Below are positions 32,341-43,400 of a stretch of 64,000 nucleotides of DNA, piece by piece. The position numbers and the translations under genes were made by a program. A model generated the notes under the pieces. That model searched no databases and was not told where the DNA came from. It worked only from the letters and a program-made list of their open reading frames with translations. Source of the stretch: Cepaea nemoralis (Eukaryota > Mollusca > Gastropoda > Stylommatophora > Helicidae); NCBI GenBank assembly GCA_014155875.1, contig JACEFZ010026847.1:1-64000 (forward strand), given 5' to 3'. How positions within the stretch are numbered: position 1 is the stretch's first letter; each line of letters opens with the position of its first letter.

Positions 32341-33060
32341 ACGGTTTACATATCCATAAAAGTTAACTCTCTAACCACTGTGCCAACTGGACACGATATG
32401 TGCATTATTCACATTCTGTAAAACCACGCATATGTTGATATTGATGCTGATGTTGTTGGTGTTGTTGCTGCTTCGGCTGCTACTGCTGTTGTTAGAACCT
32501 TGCCGATTCGAGTTATTCTCTATGTTATAACTTTAGCAACTGGATAAAAACTTCAAGCTAAAATATTCACATATTCACACAAGTAATTTCAATATTTCAG
32601 CTTTATGGATGTATCTAATTACTGTAATTTATGCTGTGTGATTTCTGCAGTATGTAGCCGACGAGATGCAGCGAAATATACCAGACAATAAATCGTGCAA
32701 TCTATTGTTTATGTCTTCGTTATTTAAACAATTCTCGGGCTAGCTGCAGTCTTGTAAAAGGACACGCTAGTAACTCACAGTTACGACAAAACGAGTTTCC
32801 CGCTAAATTTTAACTCTCCCATGCTTTTTGAGACACCCTGAAGAATCAATATCATGTGGATCATTCACAATTTATTTGTCGTCTTTGTTGAGCTGTGACT
32901 TTGGCTCGGTTTACTGGAAATAACTATCAGCTGTAGCCGAATTAAAGTATTATGCATACTTACAACCCACACGGCTTGTCTATTGTTTACGTAATGCTGT
33001 CGCGGTTAAATTATGTTGTTGATTGTTAACTTTACTGTAGTCACATTAGTTGCTTTGTTT
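32341..33060. other. No gene recognised
   Basis: AT-rich DNA with a short GTT/GCT patch at 32430-32490. I see nothing else. Confidence 0.5.
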
Positions 33061-33064
33061 CATA

Positions 33065-33066
33065 GA

Positions 33067-33135
<69 letters not shown>

Positions 33136-33310
33136 CATCCATCCATCCATCCATCCATCTGTCTATCTGTTGTCTGTCTGTCTGCCTATGTTTGTCCGCC
33201 TGCCTGCCTATCTGTCCGTCTTGTTGTGTGCTTGCCTGTCTGTCTATAGATCTGTCTGTCTTGTTGTGTGCTTGCCTGTCTGTCTATCGATCTGTCTGTC
33301 GGTAGATCTG
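33065..33310. repeat. (CTAT)n, (ATCC)n and CTGT-rich tract
   Basis: About 70 bases of CTAT, six ATCC units, and interrupted CTGT with a longer duplicated piece (GTCTTGTTGTGTGCTTGCCT at about 33218 and 33259). Confidence 0.95.
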
Positions 33311-33604
33311 TCTCTGTCTTGTCTACGGATGTACTCATGCATGCATGCAGGTAGGCTTTGACACGCCTGCAGTACATCAGTTATTCAACAATGAGCACAC
33401 GCGTGTCTGCTACATCGCCGACAGCCTCGACCAGTACAAGTCGATGCCCTGCTGCTGCCCCAGTTGTTGACTTCCTGATAATAGCCCCACCAGCTGCTGC
33501 CATCCTCGTGTAACAAAACACAGCCAGGCCATTGTCTTCGCTGCCTCAGCCATGTGCGTGTTGTAAACAGCTCACCAAATCGTATAGTAAACATGTTGTC
33601 CTCA

Positions 33605-34383
33605 CCGAATCCTACATTGAACATTCAAGTATTAAAACAGAGGAAACGACGCCCACACATTCAAGTATTCATACAGAGGAAACGACGCCCACACATGCAA
33701 GTATTCATACAGAGGAAACAACGCCCACACATGCAAGTATTCATACAGAGGAAACGACGCCCACACATGCAAGTATTCATACAGAGGAAACGACGCCCAC
33801 ACATACGAGTATTCATACAGAGGAAACGAAGCCCACACATACGAGTATTCATACAGAGGAAATAACGCCCACACATACGAGTTTTCATAGAGAGGAAACG
33901 AAGCCCACACATGCAAGTATTCATACAGAGGAAACGAAGCCCACACATACGAGTATTCATACAGAGGAAACGACGCCCACACATACAAGTATTCATACAG
34001 AGGAAATAACGCCCACACATACAAGTATTCATAGAGAGGAAACGAAGCCCACACATACGAGTATTCATACAGAGGAAACGACGCCCACACATACGAGTAT
34101 TCATACAGAGGAAATAACGCCCACAATTACGAGTTTTCATAGAGAGGAAACGAAGCCCACACATGCAAGTATTCATACAGAGGAAACGAAGCCCACACAT
34201 ACGAGTATTCATACAGAGGAAACGACGCCCGCACATACGAGTATTCATGCAGAGGAAATAACGCCCACACATACAAGTATTCATAGAGAGGAAACGACAC
34301 CCACACATACGAGTATTCATAGAGAGGAAACGAAGCCCACACATACGAGTATTTATACAGAGGAAACGACACCCACACATAGA
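33605..34383. repeat. 36-bp minisatellite, main array
   Basis: About 21 units of ACACATACGAGTATTCATAC plus AGAGGAAACGAAGCCC. The unit is 12 codons, so all frames tend to stay open. One plus-strand frame at 33532-34452 reads (HTSIHTEETTPT)n and then runs into SINE sequence, which argues against a real gene. Alternation of ACGACG, ACGAAG and ATAACG variants suggests multi-unit duplications. Confidence 0.93.
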
Positions 34384-34635
34384 GTTGAAGCTAGCTGCAT
34401 ATCCTTTACCGGACGTCGCAGTCAACCCCAGCATTTTTTTGGCTGTTTGTGATTCCTGGGCTAGGACTTTACTTTCAGTAGTTTGCCATTGCTTTCTGAA
34501 CGACCGGCTCTTATATCATTTTATAAAAAACCAACGCAAAGCGGTCTGCTGCCAAATCGCCCGCAGCTGTGTTTCGGAAGCTGTATGCAGGGTTACGAAT
34601 TACATCTGTAACTCCTTCGCAAAAGAGCCGGTCCG
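34384..34635 (-). mobile_element. S1 SINE inserted in the 36-bp array, with 8-bp target duplication
   Basis: CACATAGA is repeated at 34376-34383 and 34636-34643. The complement holds the S1 head with TTCGGAAAC or TTACG remnants, the body CAGAAAGCAATGGCAAACTA, and the end GACGTCCGGTAAAGGATATG. The length, 252 bp, agrees with other copies. Confidence 0.88.
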
Positions 34636-34643
34636 CACATAGA

Positions 34644-34985
34644 AGCATTTGTAATATTTGGAAGCGACATCAAGATCTACAAAAAGGAAACGGCCTCCAG
34701 AAATATAAATATTCATAACGGGAAAACGATTTTCATAATTTCAAGTATTCATGAAGAGTAAACATTATCCGCAAATACATGTAATCGTAAATAAGGGAAC
34801 GCCATCCACAACTATAAGTATTCATGAAGAGTAGAAAGATGTCCACAAATACCAGTATTCACAAAGAGGAGAGGGTATCCATAAATACAAACATTTTCAC
34901 AGAGGACACAACGCCGACGCTTGCAAGTATTTATTAAGAGGAAATGACATCAAAACATAAAAGTCTATACGAGGAGGAAATGACA
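34644..34985. repeat. 36-bp minisatellite, degenerate right part
   Basis: The motifs AGTATTCAT, GAGGAAA and CCACAAATA recur at roughly 36-bp spacing but are strongly diverged. This is the old edge of the array beyond the SINE. Confidence 0.7.
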
Positions 34986-34989
34986 CCCA

Positions 34990-35650
34990 CCACCACCATC
35001 ATCATCAAGTCATCAAGTGCCATACCATCTGGCGTAGGCGTTCATGACTCTCCACAGATCTCGGTCTTTGGTGTTCTGGGTCAAATGTGCTGATGATATT
35101 CCTGCATGCCACTGTCTCTATCCATCTAGCATAATGTCTTATGGTCTGCCGTCTGCCTCTGCCTCTCTTCCCCTTGATCTTTCCCGTTGTCACGATATTT
35201 TCCAATGCTTCTCTTCTCATCACATGACAAAAGAAAGTTGTTTGTCTCTTTCTTATTGTTGTATATAATGTTCTAATTTCATTAGCCTCTTTCGGGCAAA
35301 TCTTGTTAGTCCAAGGAATTCGCAACATACTTCTCAGGAACCACACCACTGTTGCTTCCAAGTTCTTCCTCATTCGTTCATGTACATTCAAAGGTTCACT
35401 TCCATACAGCAAAACAAGTTTTGTATAGCACTTCAGCATTCTCTTTCTTGCGTGCAATGATAGTGACTTATCGCATAAGATACTCTTCATTTGCTGAAAT
35501 GCATCTTTTGCTTGTCGTATTCTGCCCTTAATCTCTGTTGTGCATCTTCCATCTGATGTTATAAATGTCCCTAGGTATTTAAAATTATCCATTTGGTTAA
35601 GAATTTTCCCTGCTCATTCCATTTCACATGTTGGTGTCACCTTTTTCTTT
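34990..35650 (-). mobile_element. RTE-like LINE 3' part (subfamily A), 195-codon open frame
   Basis: The minus frame 35592-35005 is open for 195 codons. It starts in the fingers-to-thumb linker (NFKYLGTFITSDGRC), runs through VVWFLRSMLRIPWT and RRQTTFFCHVMRREALE, and ends with GKIKGKRGRGR and DPEHQRPRSVESHERLR. This is the C-terminal part of an endonuclease/reverse-transcriptase protein. The catalytic domain is lost by 5' truncation. The 3' tail on the plus strand is CACCACCATCATCATC. Openness suggests this copy is younger than the others. Confidence 0.85.
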
Positions 35651-35849
35651 GATATCACCATTATTATTTTTTTTTTTCAAGGCGAGTCCTTTCTTGACAT
35701 ACCATGTTACTACAATGTCCAACAATTGTTGTAGATTTTCACATACGCCTATTGTCTATATTCCTCTTTCTAGTTTGCCAGCATTCCTCCCACATAAGGT
35801 TTATTTCTCAACTTCATCTCTGCTTTGACACGCCCCATAAGTTTTATGT

Positions 35850-36030
35850 CATTTCGTCATGGTTTTGATGCGTGATCTTTCGACGCCTGCAGCCGGAAGT
35901 ACCTCGGGGTTCGTTTTCTTATCTTTCCGAGATACTCTCAACATTCTTCTCACAAACCACATCTCCACTGTGCAACCCTCCCACCCACCCCCTCCTCTCT
36001 CTCTCCTCCCCCTCCCCCAACTGTGGAGCA
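35850..36030 (-). mobile_element. RTE-like LINE fragment (subfamily C)
   Basis: The minus frame contains VEMWFVRRMLRVSRKDKKTN then PEVLPAAGVERS. This duplicates a region already present in the LINE at 35.0 kb, so it is a separate copy. A close relative is at 37795-37910 on the other strand. The upstream side passes into C/T-rich DNA at 35975-36020. Confidence 0.65.
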
Positions 36031-36195
36031 TTCGCGTCCATTCAGGCGAACAGATCGAACACGTACATATTTAATAACTTAACATTTAAACACGTAAAAA
36101 ATGAACATCACAAAGAGGAATCACGGATTGTGGAAAAGAAAAACAGTCTGGAAAAAAACAAACATAACAGACACTATACAGTAACTTCCTAAACA

Positions 36196-36219
36196 TCTCT
36201 CTCTCTCTCTCTCTCTCAT
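36196..36219. repeat. (CT)n microsatellite
   Basis: About 12 CT units. Confidence 0.95.
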
Positions 36220-36439
36220 ACATGAATAGACAGACAGATGTTTTCTGCTACACGCATATCGAGTCCATAACAAGACAGTTGCCCGCGACAGATGAGTCAC
36301 CTTGACGAATGTTTTCATGTAGTACATGTTTGTTGTTTTTGTGCTGACGCAGGTTTTGTCCGCAACGTCCATTTTGTCACTTGTGATTGTGTTCTAGTAA
36401 AGCTCATCTATTCTACTTCTTGTTTTTTCTTTCTTGATT

Positions 36440-37008
36440 CACCCATTTCAGAGTAGGTAGTTGGGTAGGTTAGTGCAAGAATTTTAAACACCAGTTTCAG
36501 ACAGACATGTGGGTAGGTAGTTAGGTAGGTAAGCGAAAGGATTTTAAATACCAGTTTCAGACAGACAGGGGAGTAGGTAGTTGGGTAGGTTAGTGGAAGG
36601 ATTTTAAACACCCAGTTCAGACAGACAGGTGGGTAGGTAGCTGGGTAGGTAAGTGCAAGGATTGTAAACACCAGTTTCAGACAGACAGGTGGGTAGGTAA
36701 GTGCTAGGATTGTAAACACCAGTTTCAGACAGACAGGTGGATAGGTAGCTGGGTAGGTAAGTGCAAGAACTTTAAACACCCATTTCAGGCAGACAGATGG
36801 GTAGGTAGTTAGGTAAGCGCAAGAATTGTAAACACCCATTTCAGGCAGACAGGTGGGTTGGTAGTTATGTAGGTAAGTGCAAGAATTTTAAACACCAGTT
36901 TCAGACAGACAGGTGGGTAGGTAGTTAGGTAAGCGCAATAATTTTAAACACTAGTTTCAGACAGACAGGTGGGTTAGTAGTTGGATAGGTAAGTGCAAGA
37001 ATGTTAAT
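36440..37008. repeat. ~60-bp minisatellite
   Basis: About nine units of CAGTTTCAGACAGACAGGTG, GGTAGGTAGTTAGGTAGGTA and AGTGCAAGAATTTTAAACAC. Units vary from about 45 to 64 bp through gain or loss of GGTAGGTAG pieces. Confidence 0.93.
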
Positions 37009-37509
37009 CACCCGTTTTATCCCCACGAGAAATTCGTCCCCTTCAACTTATCCCGACCTCTGGCCACCAAGGTCAGGGCAAGATCACAACTACTGACATT
37101 GTACCGGCAAATCCTGCAATCAAACCCCAAAAGCCGCTCTGGACGTCTCCCTGTAATCCACACACGAATATTAATAGACATATTTATACGCACACTCACA
37201 CAAACACTTACACGGCGAATCACAACGGCTTGTAATCCTCCGCGACAAAAGCCTCCTTCTTTATGAAATATTTGCCACACCGGAAGCACAGATCGATAAG
37301 ACCACTCACCTGGTTCGCGGGTGTCACCTTTCCTTTGTATGTAAACGTTCGCGGGGAACAGAGCAGGAAGATGTTTTGGTTTCGCCGTTAAAAATAAAAA
37401 AAAATGAAAGATTTGCTAAACTTGTGTAAATAACAAGTGTAATATGTTCACAGGTTATTACCCTCGGCAAGACAATTAAAAACGGAAGTGTTCGCGAAGT
37501 TGAAAGGAG
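37009..37509. other. No gene assigned; unique-looking DNA
   Basis: A 90-residue minus frame at 37289-37017 is open and of ordinary composition, but I recognise no domain. It ends beside the minisatellite. It could hold an exon; the evidence is weak. Confidence 0.4.
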
Positions 37510-37680
37510 ACTGCGTTGATAATGTTATGAGCACGGTCGGACAAGGGTTCTACCTCTGGACTCATAGCCTGCTAAGTGTGGGAAAGATTGGCCATTAATT
37601 CCTTCGTGCATTCAGATCTACAAATTGTGTTGCGGTATCACATCACAGACCTTAGCAGGAAAGTGCCTTGAGACAAATAT
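37510..37680 (+). mobile_element. S4 SINE-like repeat
   Basis: GGAGACTGCGTTGATAATG, GAGCACGGTCGGACAAGGG, CGTGCATTCAGATCTACA and TATCACATCACAGACCT match 46965-47110 in order. Confidence 0.65.
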
Positions 37681-37794
37681 TTAACGTGTTTTTAAAGAAA
37701 AATAATAATTAAAGGAAAGTATCAGAAATGACAATCACCAATGTGGCGCTGATGTTGTAATGAAGTTGGCGATGCTCATATTACTAACTATCAG

Positions 37795-38045
37795 TAATGA
37801 ACTTGTGCAACAGTCGGGGGAAGTGGAGATGTGGTTTTTGAAGTGGATGTTAGCAATCTCTCGAAAAAATAAGAAAGCCAACACTGAGGTACCGAGAGTT
37901 GCAGTCATAGCTAGATCACTACACCGGTCAGTTGGACTTAAACCTTGACTTCTCGTCCTTGACTTGGGGGCGTAAATTACAAGTACATCAGAAGTCGGAG
38001 TGGGTTCGCCTGTTGGCGAGGGACACTAGAAATAAGTAAATCTAA
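37795..38045 (+). mobile_element. LINE scrap (subfamily C) joined to an S3 SINE
   Basis: 37815-37905 translates on the plus strand to VEMWFLKWMLAISRKNKKAN, a LINE fragment. From about 37915 it becomes the S3 body: CAGTTGGACTTAAA, CTTCTCGTCCTTGACTTGG, GTAAATTACAAGTACATCAG and GGAGTGGGTTCGCCTG. The S3 family is seen inverted at 44795, 48225 and 59280. Confidence 0.7.
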
Positions 38046-38557
38046 TCCACATGTAAAAATATGTCTGTGTGGACACCGCTTGACTTCAAAACAAGCCGGA
38101 AAAAAACAACAACTCGTAAGTAAAAGACATGGAGTAATAATTTGTCTGGAAGCAGTTTCCCGCTCTGGGTCAGAGATGTGAAAGCGCCGTCACAGTTTCT
38201 GGGCTGAGAACAAGGAGGGATAGATGTCCAACCCTTTCCTCAATTTGGCCAGCGACGAGCCCATGCGCCGACCCCGCATCCGACCGTGCTCACGACATTG
38301 CCAGTGCAGCTCGCTGTCAACTCCGCTAGTACGCCCACCAACTTCAGCTTGGCTTGTTGTATATTAAACCATTCGGCAAACATCGATCAGTCAGGCTGCA
38401 GGTGTGTGTGTTCAGTCAGCCGGTGTGTACAGTTGCCCAATGTAATCATGTAATATGACGAGTTTGTTGGTTGACAGTATAGATAGTGTTACCACAATCA
38501 CATTGGTTTAATAGCAATCATTGTTGAACACATGGTGGGCGGCTGTGGTTAGAGGGG
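38046..38557. other. No gene recognised; unique-looking
   Basis: The block at 38215-38345 is less AT-rich than its surroundings and has no repeat match in the window. No convincing frame is present. Confidence 0.45.
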
Positions 38558-38591
<34 letters not shown>

Positions 38592-38645
38592 CATACATAC
38601 ATACATACATACATACATACATCCATACATCCATACATCCATACA

Positions 38646-38676
<31 letters not shown>

Positions 38677-38905
38677 GTACATACCAACCTACTCACACAC
38701 ATATGCCTCCTCTCTCAGTGCCTGCCTGCCTACCGACCTACACACACACACGCGCGCGCGCGCATGCCTTATCCCTCCACGCTTACCGACCTACACTCAC
38801 ACACATATGTTTCCTCCCTCAAAGCCTGCTTAACTACTGATCTTCACACACACACACACACACACACTCACACGTATGCCACCTCCCTCCGTGCCTACCG
38901 ACCAG

Positions 38906-38940
<35 letters not shown>

Positions 38941-38942
38941 CA
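38558..38942. repeat. (ACAT)n, CG and CA microsatellites with a loose ~80-bp repeat
   Basis: About 125 bases of ACAT/ACATCC, then three loose units carrying CATATG or CGTATG, CCTCCCTC, GTGCCTACCGACC and CA or CG runs. Confidence 0.92.
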
Positions 38943-39436
38943 CACTATATCCCCTCGTTGAGTTAGTAAAACCAGGAAAACGTTGCTTGAGGACGTCGAG
39001 ACAACTTTCCTTGTACGGAAATCAACTCGGATACTAACCGTTGTATGTTTATGTTGATATGTTGAGGATTTCCACTTATTGACCACCACTTGGGATATAC
39101 CCCATTTTTCATTCACACTGTTTTGTGTTTTTCGTCCACTTGAATGCCCTCTCACTTAGTCATTGTAATGACGTGAGCAATGCTTGCGTCTTTCTTCCGC
39201 TTTTGTATTATACTTGAAATATAAGCAGAAACAATCTCCTACTCGTCCGCTTTAATCTGCTTGTTTCCACTCGTCTGCCCACTTTGAAAGATTGTTCATA
39301 TGTGCGCTTTGAATATTATTTCGAATTTAATGACAGCGTGTTAAGTCATTGTGAATCTCTCCTATATTCTCTTTTCGGGAAAGTCACACAAAGTTCAGAA
39401 CTATGGGACTAGAGTATAATGATTGTATCAGTATAA
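38943..39436. other. No gene recognised
   Basis: Unique-looking DNA with short frames only. Confidence 0.5.
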
Positions 39437-39535
39437 TCCTCCTCCTCCTCCTCCTCCTCCTCCTCCTCCTCCTCCTCCTCATTCTTCTTCTTCTTCTTCT
39501 TCTTCTTCGTCGTCGTCTTCTGCTTCTTCATCTTC
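39437..39535. repeat. (TCC)n then (TTC)n tract
   Basis: About 44 bases of CCT units and about 50 bases of TTC/GTC. Confidence 0.95.
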
Positions 39536-39619
39536 GTATTGTTTTGGCCTGTCTATATTTCACTTGCATTCGAAGAGATGACATTTCAAGAAACGCATTT
39601 AGTCGGTGATCTCATTGTA

Positions 39620-39800
39620 TTGTGTATCCAACTGTAGTATCTAGATATCTGTTAATGCTCTTCGTGTATTTTGTATCCAATGAGGGCGTCGACAGTAACA
39701 ATTATCCGATGACCACACCGTGGGGTTTTTTGTGTGTCCCAAGCTGGTTTCCAGAAAAGCTATTAGTGTATGCTCTCAACGTGTGCCTCTGATTTCTACT
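39620..39800. mobile_element. S8 repeat
   Basis: TCTAGATATCTGTTAATG, ATTTTGTATCCAATG, CAAGCTGGTTTCCAGAAAAG and GTATGCTCTCAACGTG match 54128-54270 in order. Type unknown. Confidence 0.65.
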
Positions 39801-39939
39801 GGATTATTGCTTATCGAAAATCCTATGCCTCTTCTTCTATAACCGATGATGTCCACCACTGTCCCTCCCAAGCCACTGTGATGTTTAATAATGTTAAATT
39901 ATTTCAGTTTCCGAGACATTGTATAGTTTATGAGCTAGT

Positions 39940-40210
39940 TGTCTTCGATACCCAGATCTTGTAGAATGTCGGTATTTTTTCTTCTTGGTTAACAATATTC
40001 CTAGAATTCTTCTGTAAGATTTAAATTCAAAAGCTCCAGTTTTCTTATGTAGAGATTGCCAGATGAGCCACAACTCTATTCCATATGTTGCGCCAGGAAG
40101 GATGTATGTTCTCCAACAGTTAAATTACTAGCTTGTCCATGTTGTGCCATAGTTTAACATATATATTACTTTTTCTAGGCTGCATTTGACTTCTTTTAAA
40201 TATCCTCCAT
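39940..40210 (-). mobile_element. RTE-like LINE fragment, decayed
   Basis: The complement includes remnants of an ATYGIELWLIWQSLHKKTG-like segment and FEFKSYRRILGI, which parallel the reverse-transcriptase thumb region of this LINE type. Stops are frequent. Confidence 0.5.
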
Positions 40211-40439
40211 CGTTACTTTATAATGTGTTTGCCTGTGTTGTTTGCTTAACGTCTGCGTTGTTGTGGTCAATGTACGCCTGACCTCATTGTAGCAGTGTCC
40301 ATTGTTGTTAATTACGGAGCCATGATATTCGCGGTTTTTGATATTTCCAATCATGCAATCATCTGTTTATACCGTGCGCCAGTTCACGACAAGACTTATC
40401 ACTTCATTTCCCTGTGGCAGTATCTGTCGTTGGGGTAAG

Positions 40440-42500
40440 GGAACCCAGGATTCTACACCAGTTGTTATATTGTAGTAAAATATCACACTAATGCTATGCC
40501 AGTTGTTAGATTGTAGTACAATGGCACACTAATGCTATACCAGATGTTAGATTGTAGTAAAATATCACACTAATGCTATACCAGATGTTAGATTGTAGTA
40601 AAATATCACACTAATGCTATGCCAGTTGTTAGATTGTAGTACAATGGCACACTAATGCTATACCAGATGTTAGATTGTAGTAAAATATCACACTAATGCT
40701 ATACCAGATGTTAGATTGCATTAAAATATCACACTAATGCTATACCAGATGTTAGATTATAGTAAAATATCACACTAATGCTATACCAGATGTTAGATTG
40801 CATTAAAATATCACACTAATGCTATACCAGATGTTAGATTGCATTAAAATATCACACTAATGCTATACCAGATGTTAGATTGCATTAAAATGTCACACTA
40901 ATGCTATACCAGATGTTAGATTGTAGTAAAATATCACACTAATGCTATACCAGATGTTAGATTGTAGTAAAATATCACACTAATGCTATACCAGATGTTA
41001 GATTGTAGTAAAATATCACACTAATGCTATACCAGATGTTAGATTGTAGTAAAATATCACACTAATGCTATACCAGATGTTAGATTGTAGTAAAATATCA
41101 CACTAATGCTATACCAGATGTTAGATTGTAGTAAAATATCACACTAATGCTATACCAGATGTTAGATTGTAGTAAAATATCACACTAATGCTATACCAGA
41201 TGTTAGATTGTAGTAAAATGTCACACTAATGCTATACCAGATGTTAGATTGTAGTAAAATATCACACTAATGCTATACCAGATGTTAGATTGTAGTAAAA
41301 TATCACACTAATGCTATACCAGATGTTAGATTGCATTAAAATATCACACTAATGCTATACCAGATGTTAGATTGTAGTAAAATGTCACACTAATGCTATA
41401 CCAGATGTTAGATTGTAGTAAAATATCACACTAATGCTATACCAGATGTTAGATTGTAGTAAAATATCACACTAATGCTATACCAGATGTTAGATTGTAG
41501 TAAATATCACACTAATGCTATACCAGATGTTAGATTGTAGTAAAATGTCACACTAATGCTATACCAGATGTTAGATTGTAGTAAAATGTCACACTAATGC
41601 TATACCAGATGTTAGATTGCATTAAAATATCACACTAATGCTATACCAGATGTTAGATTGTAGTAAAATATCACACTAATGCTATACCAGATGTTAGATT
41701 GTAGTACAATATCACACTAATGCTATACCAGATGTTAGATTGTAGTAAAATATCACACTAATGCTATACCAGATGTTAGATTGCATTAAAATATCACACT
41801 AATGCTATACCAGATGTTAGATTGCAGTAAAATGTCACACTAATGCTATACCAGATGTTAGATTGTAGTAAAATATCACACTAATGCTATACCAGATGTT
41901 AGATTGTAGTAAAATATCACACTAATGCTATACCAGATGTTAGATTGTAGTAAAATATCACACTAATGCTATACCAGATGTTAGATTGCATTAAAATATC
42001 ACACTAATGCTATACCAGATGTTAGATTGCAGTAAAATGTCACACTAATGCTATACCAGATGTTAGATTGTAGTAAATATCACACTAATGCTATACCAGA
42101 TGTTAGATTGTAGTAAAATATCACACTAATGCTATACCAGATGTTAGATTGTAGTAAAATATCACACTAATGCTATACCAGATGTTAGATTGTAGTAAAA
42201 TGTCACACTAATGCTATACCAGATGTTAGATTGCATTAAAATATCACACTAATGCTATACCAGATGTTAGATTGCAGTAAAATGTCACACTAATGCTATA
42301 CCAGATGTTAGATTGTAGTAAAATATCACACTAATGCTATACCAGATGTTAGATTGTAGTAAAATATCACACTAATGCTATACCAGATGTTAGATTGTAG
42401 TAAAATATCACACTAATGCTATACCAGATGTTAGATTGTAGTAAAATGTCACACTAATGCTATACCAGATGTTAGATTGTAGTACAAGTTCACGCTAGTA
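40440..42500. repeat. 41-bp satellite array, homogeneous core
   Basis: About 50 units of TTGTAGTAAAATATCACACT plus AATGCTATACCAGATGTTAGA. Variant types (GTAGTAAAAT, GCATTAAAAT, GCAGTAAAATG, ATGTCAC) recur in repeated orders, as expected from multi-unit duplication. The left edge units carry CAGTTGTTAG. Confidence 0.97.
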
Positions 42501-42612
42501 CTACACCAGTTGTTAGATTCCAGTAGAAGGTCACACTATAATATAACAGTGCACACTAGTATTACACCATTTGTTAGATTCTAATAAAAGTGCACGCTAC
42601 TACTACTACACC

Positions 42613-42859
42613 GCCGGTCTCTCTGGTCAAGGGGTTACACGACTTTCTCCGTAATCTCGTATACTCTCTTAACGTGACATGACGTGCGCGAGAATTGGTA
42701 GCGGGTCTCTCCGCGATGATAACTTACGGGGTATGTGAGCCGGTCGCTCAGAAATCAATGGCAAACTACTGAGCGTAATCTTGCCAGGAAATCAACAATC
42801 AGCTGAAAGATGCTGATGTTGACAGCGATGTCCTGTAAAGGATATGCGGAAAAAAAAGA
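42613..42859 (+). mobile_element. S1 SINE, complete 247 bp with 8-bp target duplication
   Basis: ACTACACC flanks it at 42605-42612 and 42860-42867. The head CCGGTCTCTCTGGTCAAGGG, the body CAGAAATCAATGGCAAACTA, the end GATGTCCTGTAAAGGATATG and a short A-rich tail are in the plus orientation. Confidence 0.9.
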
Positions 42860-42958
42860 ACTACACCAGTTATTAGATTCTAATAAAAGTGCACGCGACG
42901 ACTACACCAGTTGTTAGATGCTAATAAAAGTGTACACTACAAGTACACTAGATTCTAG

Positions 42959-43183
42959 CCAAAGAAAAAGTCGCTTAAAAGTCAACAGGGTCGACTTCAT
43001 TGCACCGGGTTTTGTCCTATATGGCTCGGTCTCTTTCTGCAGCGCGGAAAGCGTCGCACAAATCACGAACTCCGTAGCTCTAGCGGCGACCCAAGAAGTC
43101 TCCTAAAAATTTAACTCGTGAACCAAAAGACGCGGCCGGAATCGAACCCACAACCTTCGGAGCCCGAGTCAAACAGCTTGACC
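42959..43183 (-). mobile_element. S2 SINE, 225 bp with 9-bp target duplication
   Basis: AGATTCTAG flanks it at 42950-42958 and 43184-43192. The complement has the head GCTGTTTGACTCGGGCTCCG, the B box GGGTTCGATTCC, the body GAGACTTCTTGGGTCGCCGC and the end GGTGCAATGAAGTCGACC. Confidence 0.9.
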
Positions 43184-43400
43184 AGATTCTAGAAAATGTG
43201 CACACTACTAGTACACCAGATTCTATTAAAAGTGCACACTACTAGTACACCAGATTCCAATAAAAGCGTACACTACTATTACACCAGATTCTATTAAAAG
43301 TGCACACTACTAGTACACCAGATTCTAATAAAAGTGTACACTACTATAACACACCAGATTCTAGTACAAGTGCATACTAGTACTACACCAGTTGACCTTC

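Larger units (their letters stand above)
42501..43400. repeat. Diverged right edge of the 41-bp satellite, broken by two SINEs
   Basis: Units shorten and diverge (CCAGATTCTAATAAAAGTG, CACACTACTAGTACA) outside the two SINE insertions. The decay toward the edge is consistent with homogenisation restricted to the core. Confidence 0.85.

Noticed and set aside
33532..34452. 306-codon frame of (HTSIHTEETTPT)n, like a repetitive surface protein
   Set aside because: The 36-bp unit keeps several frames open on both strands, and the frame ends in S1 SINE sequence.
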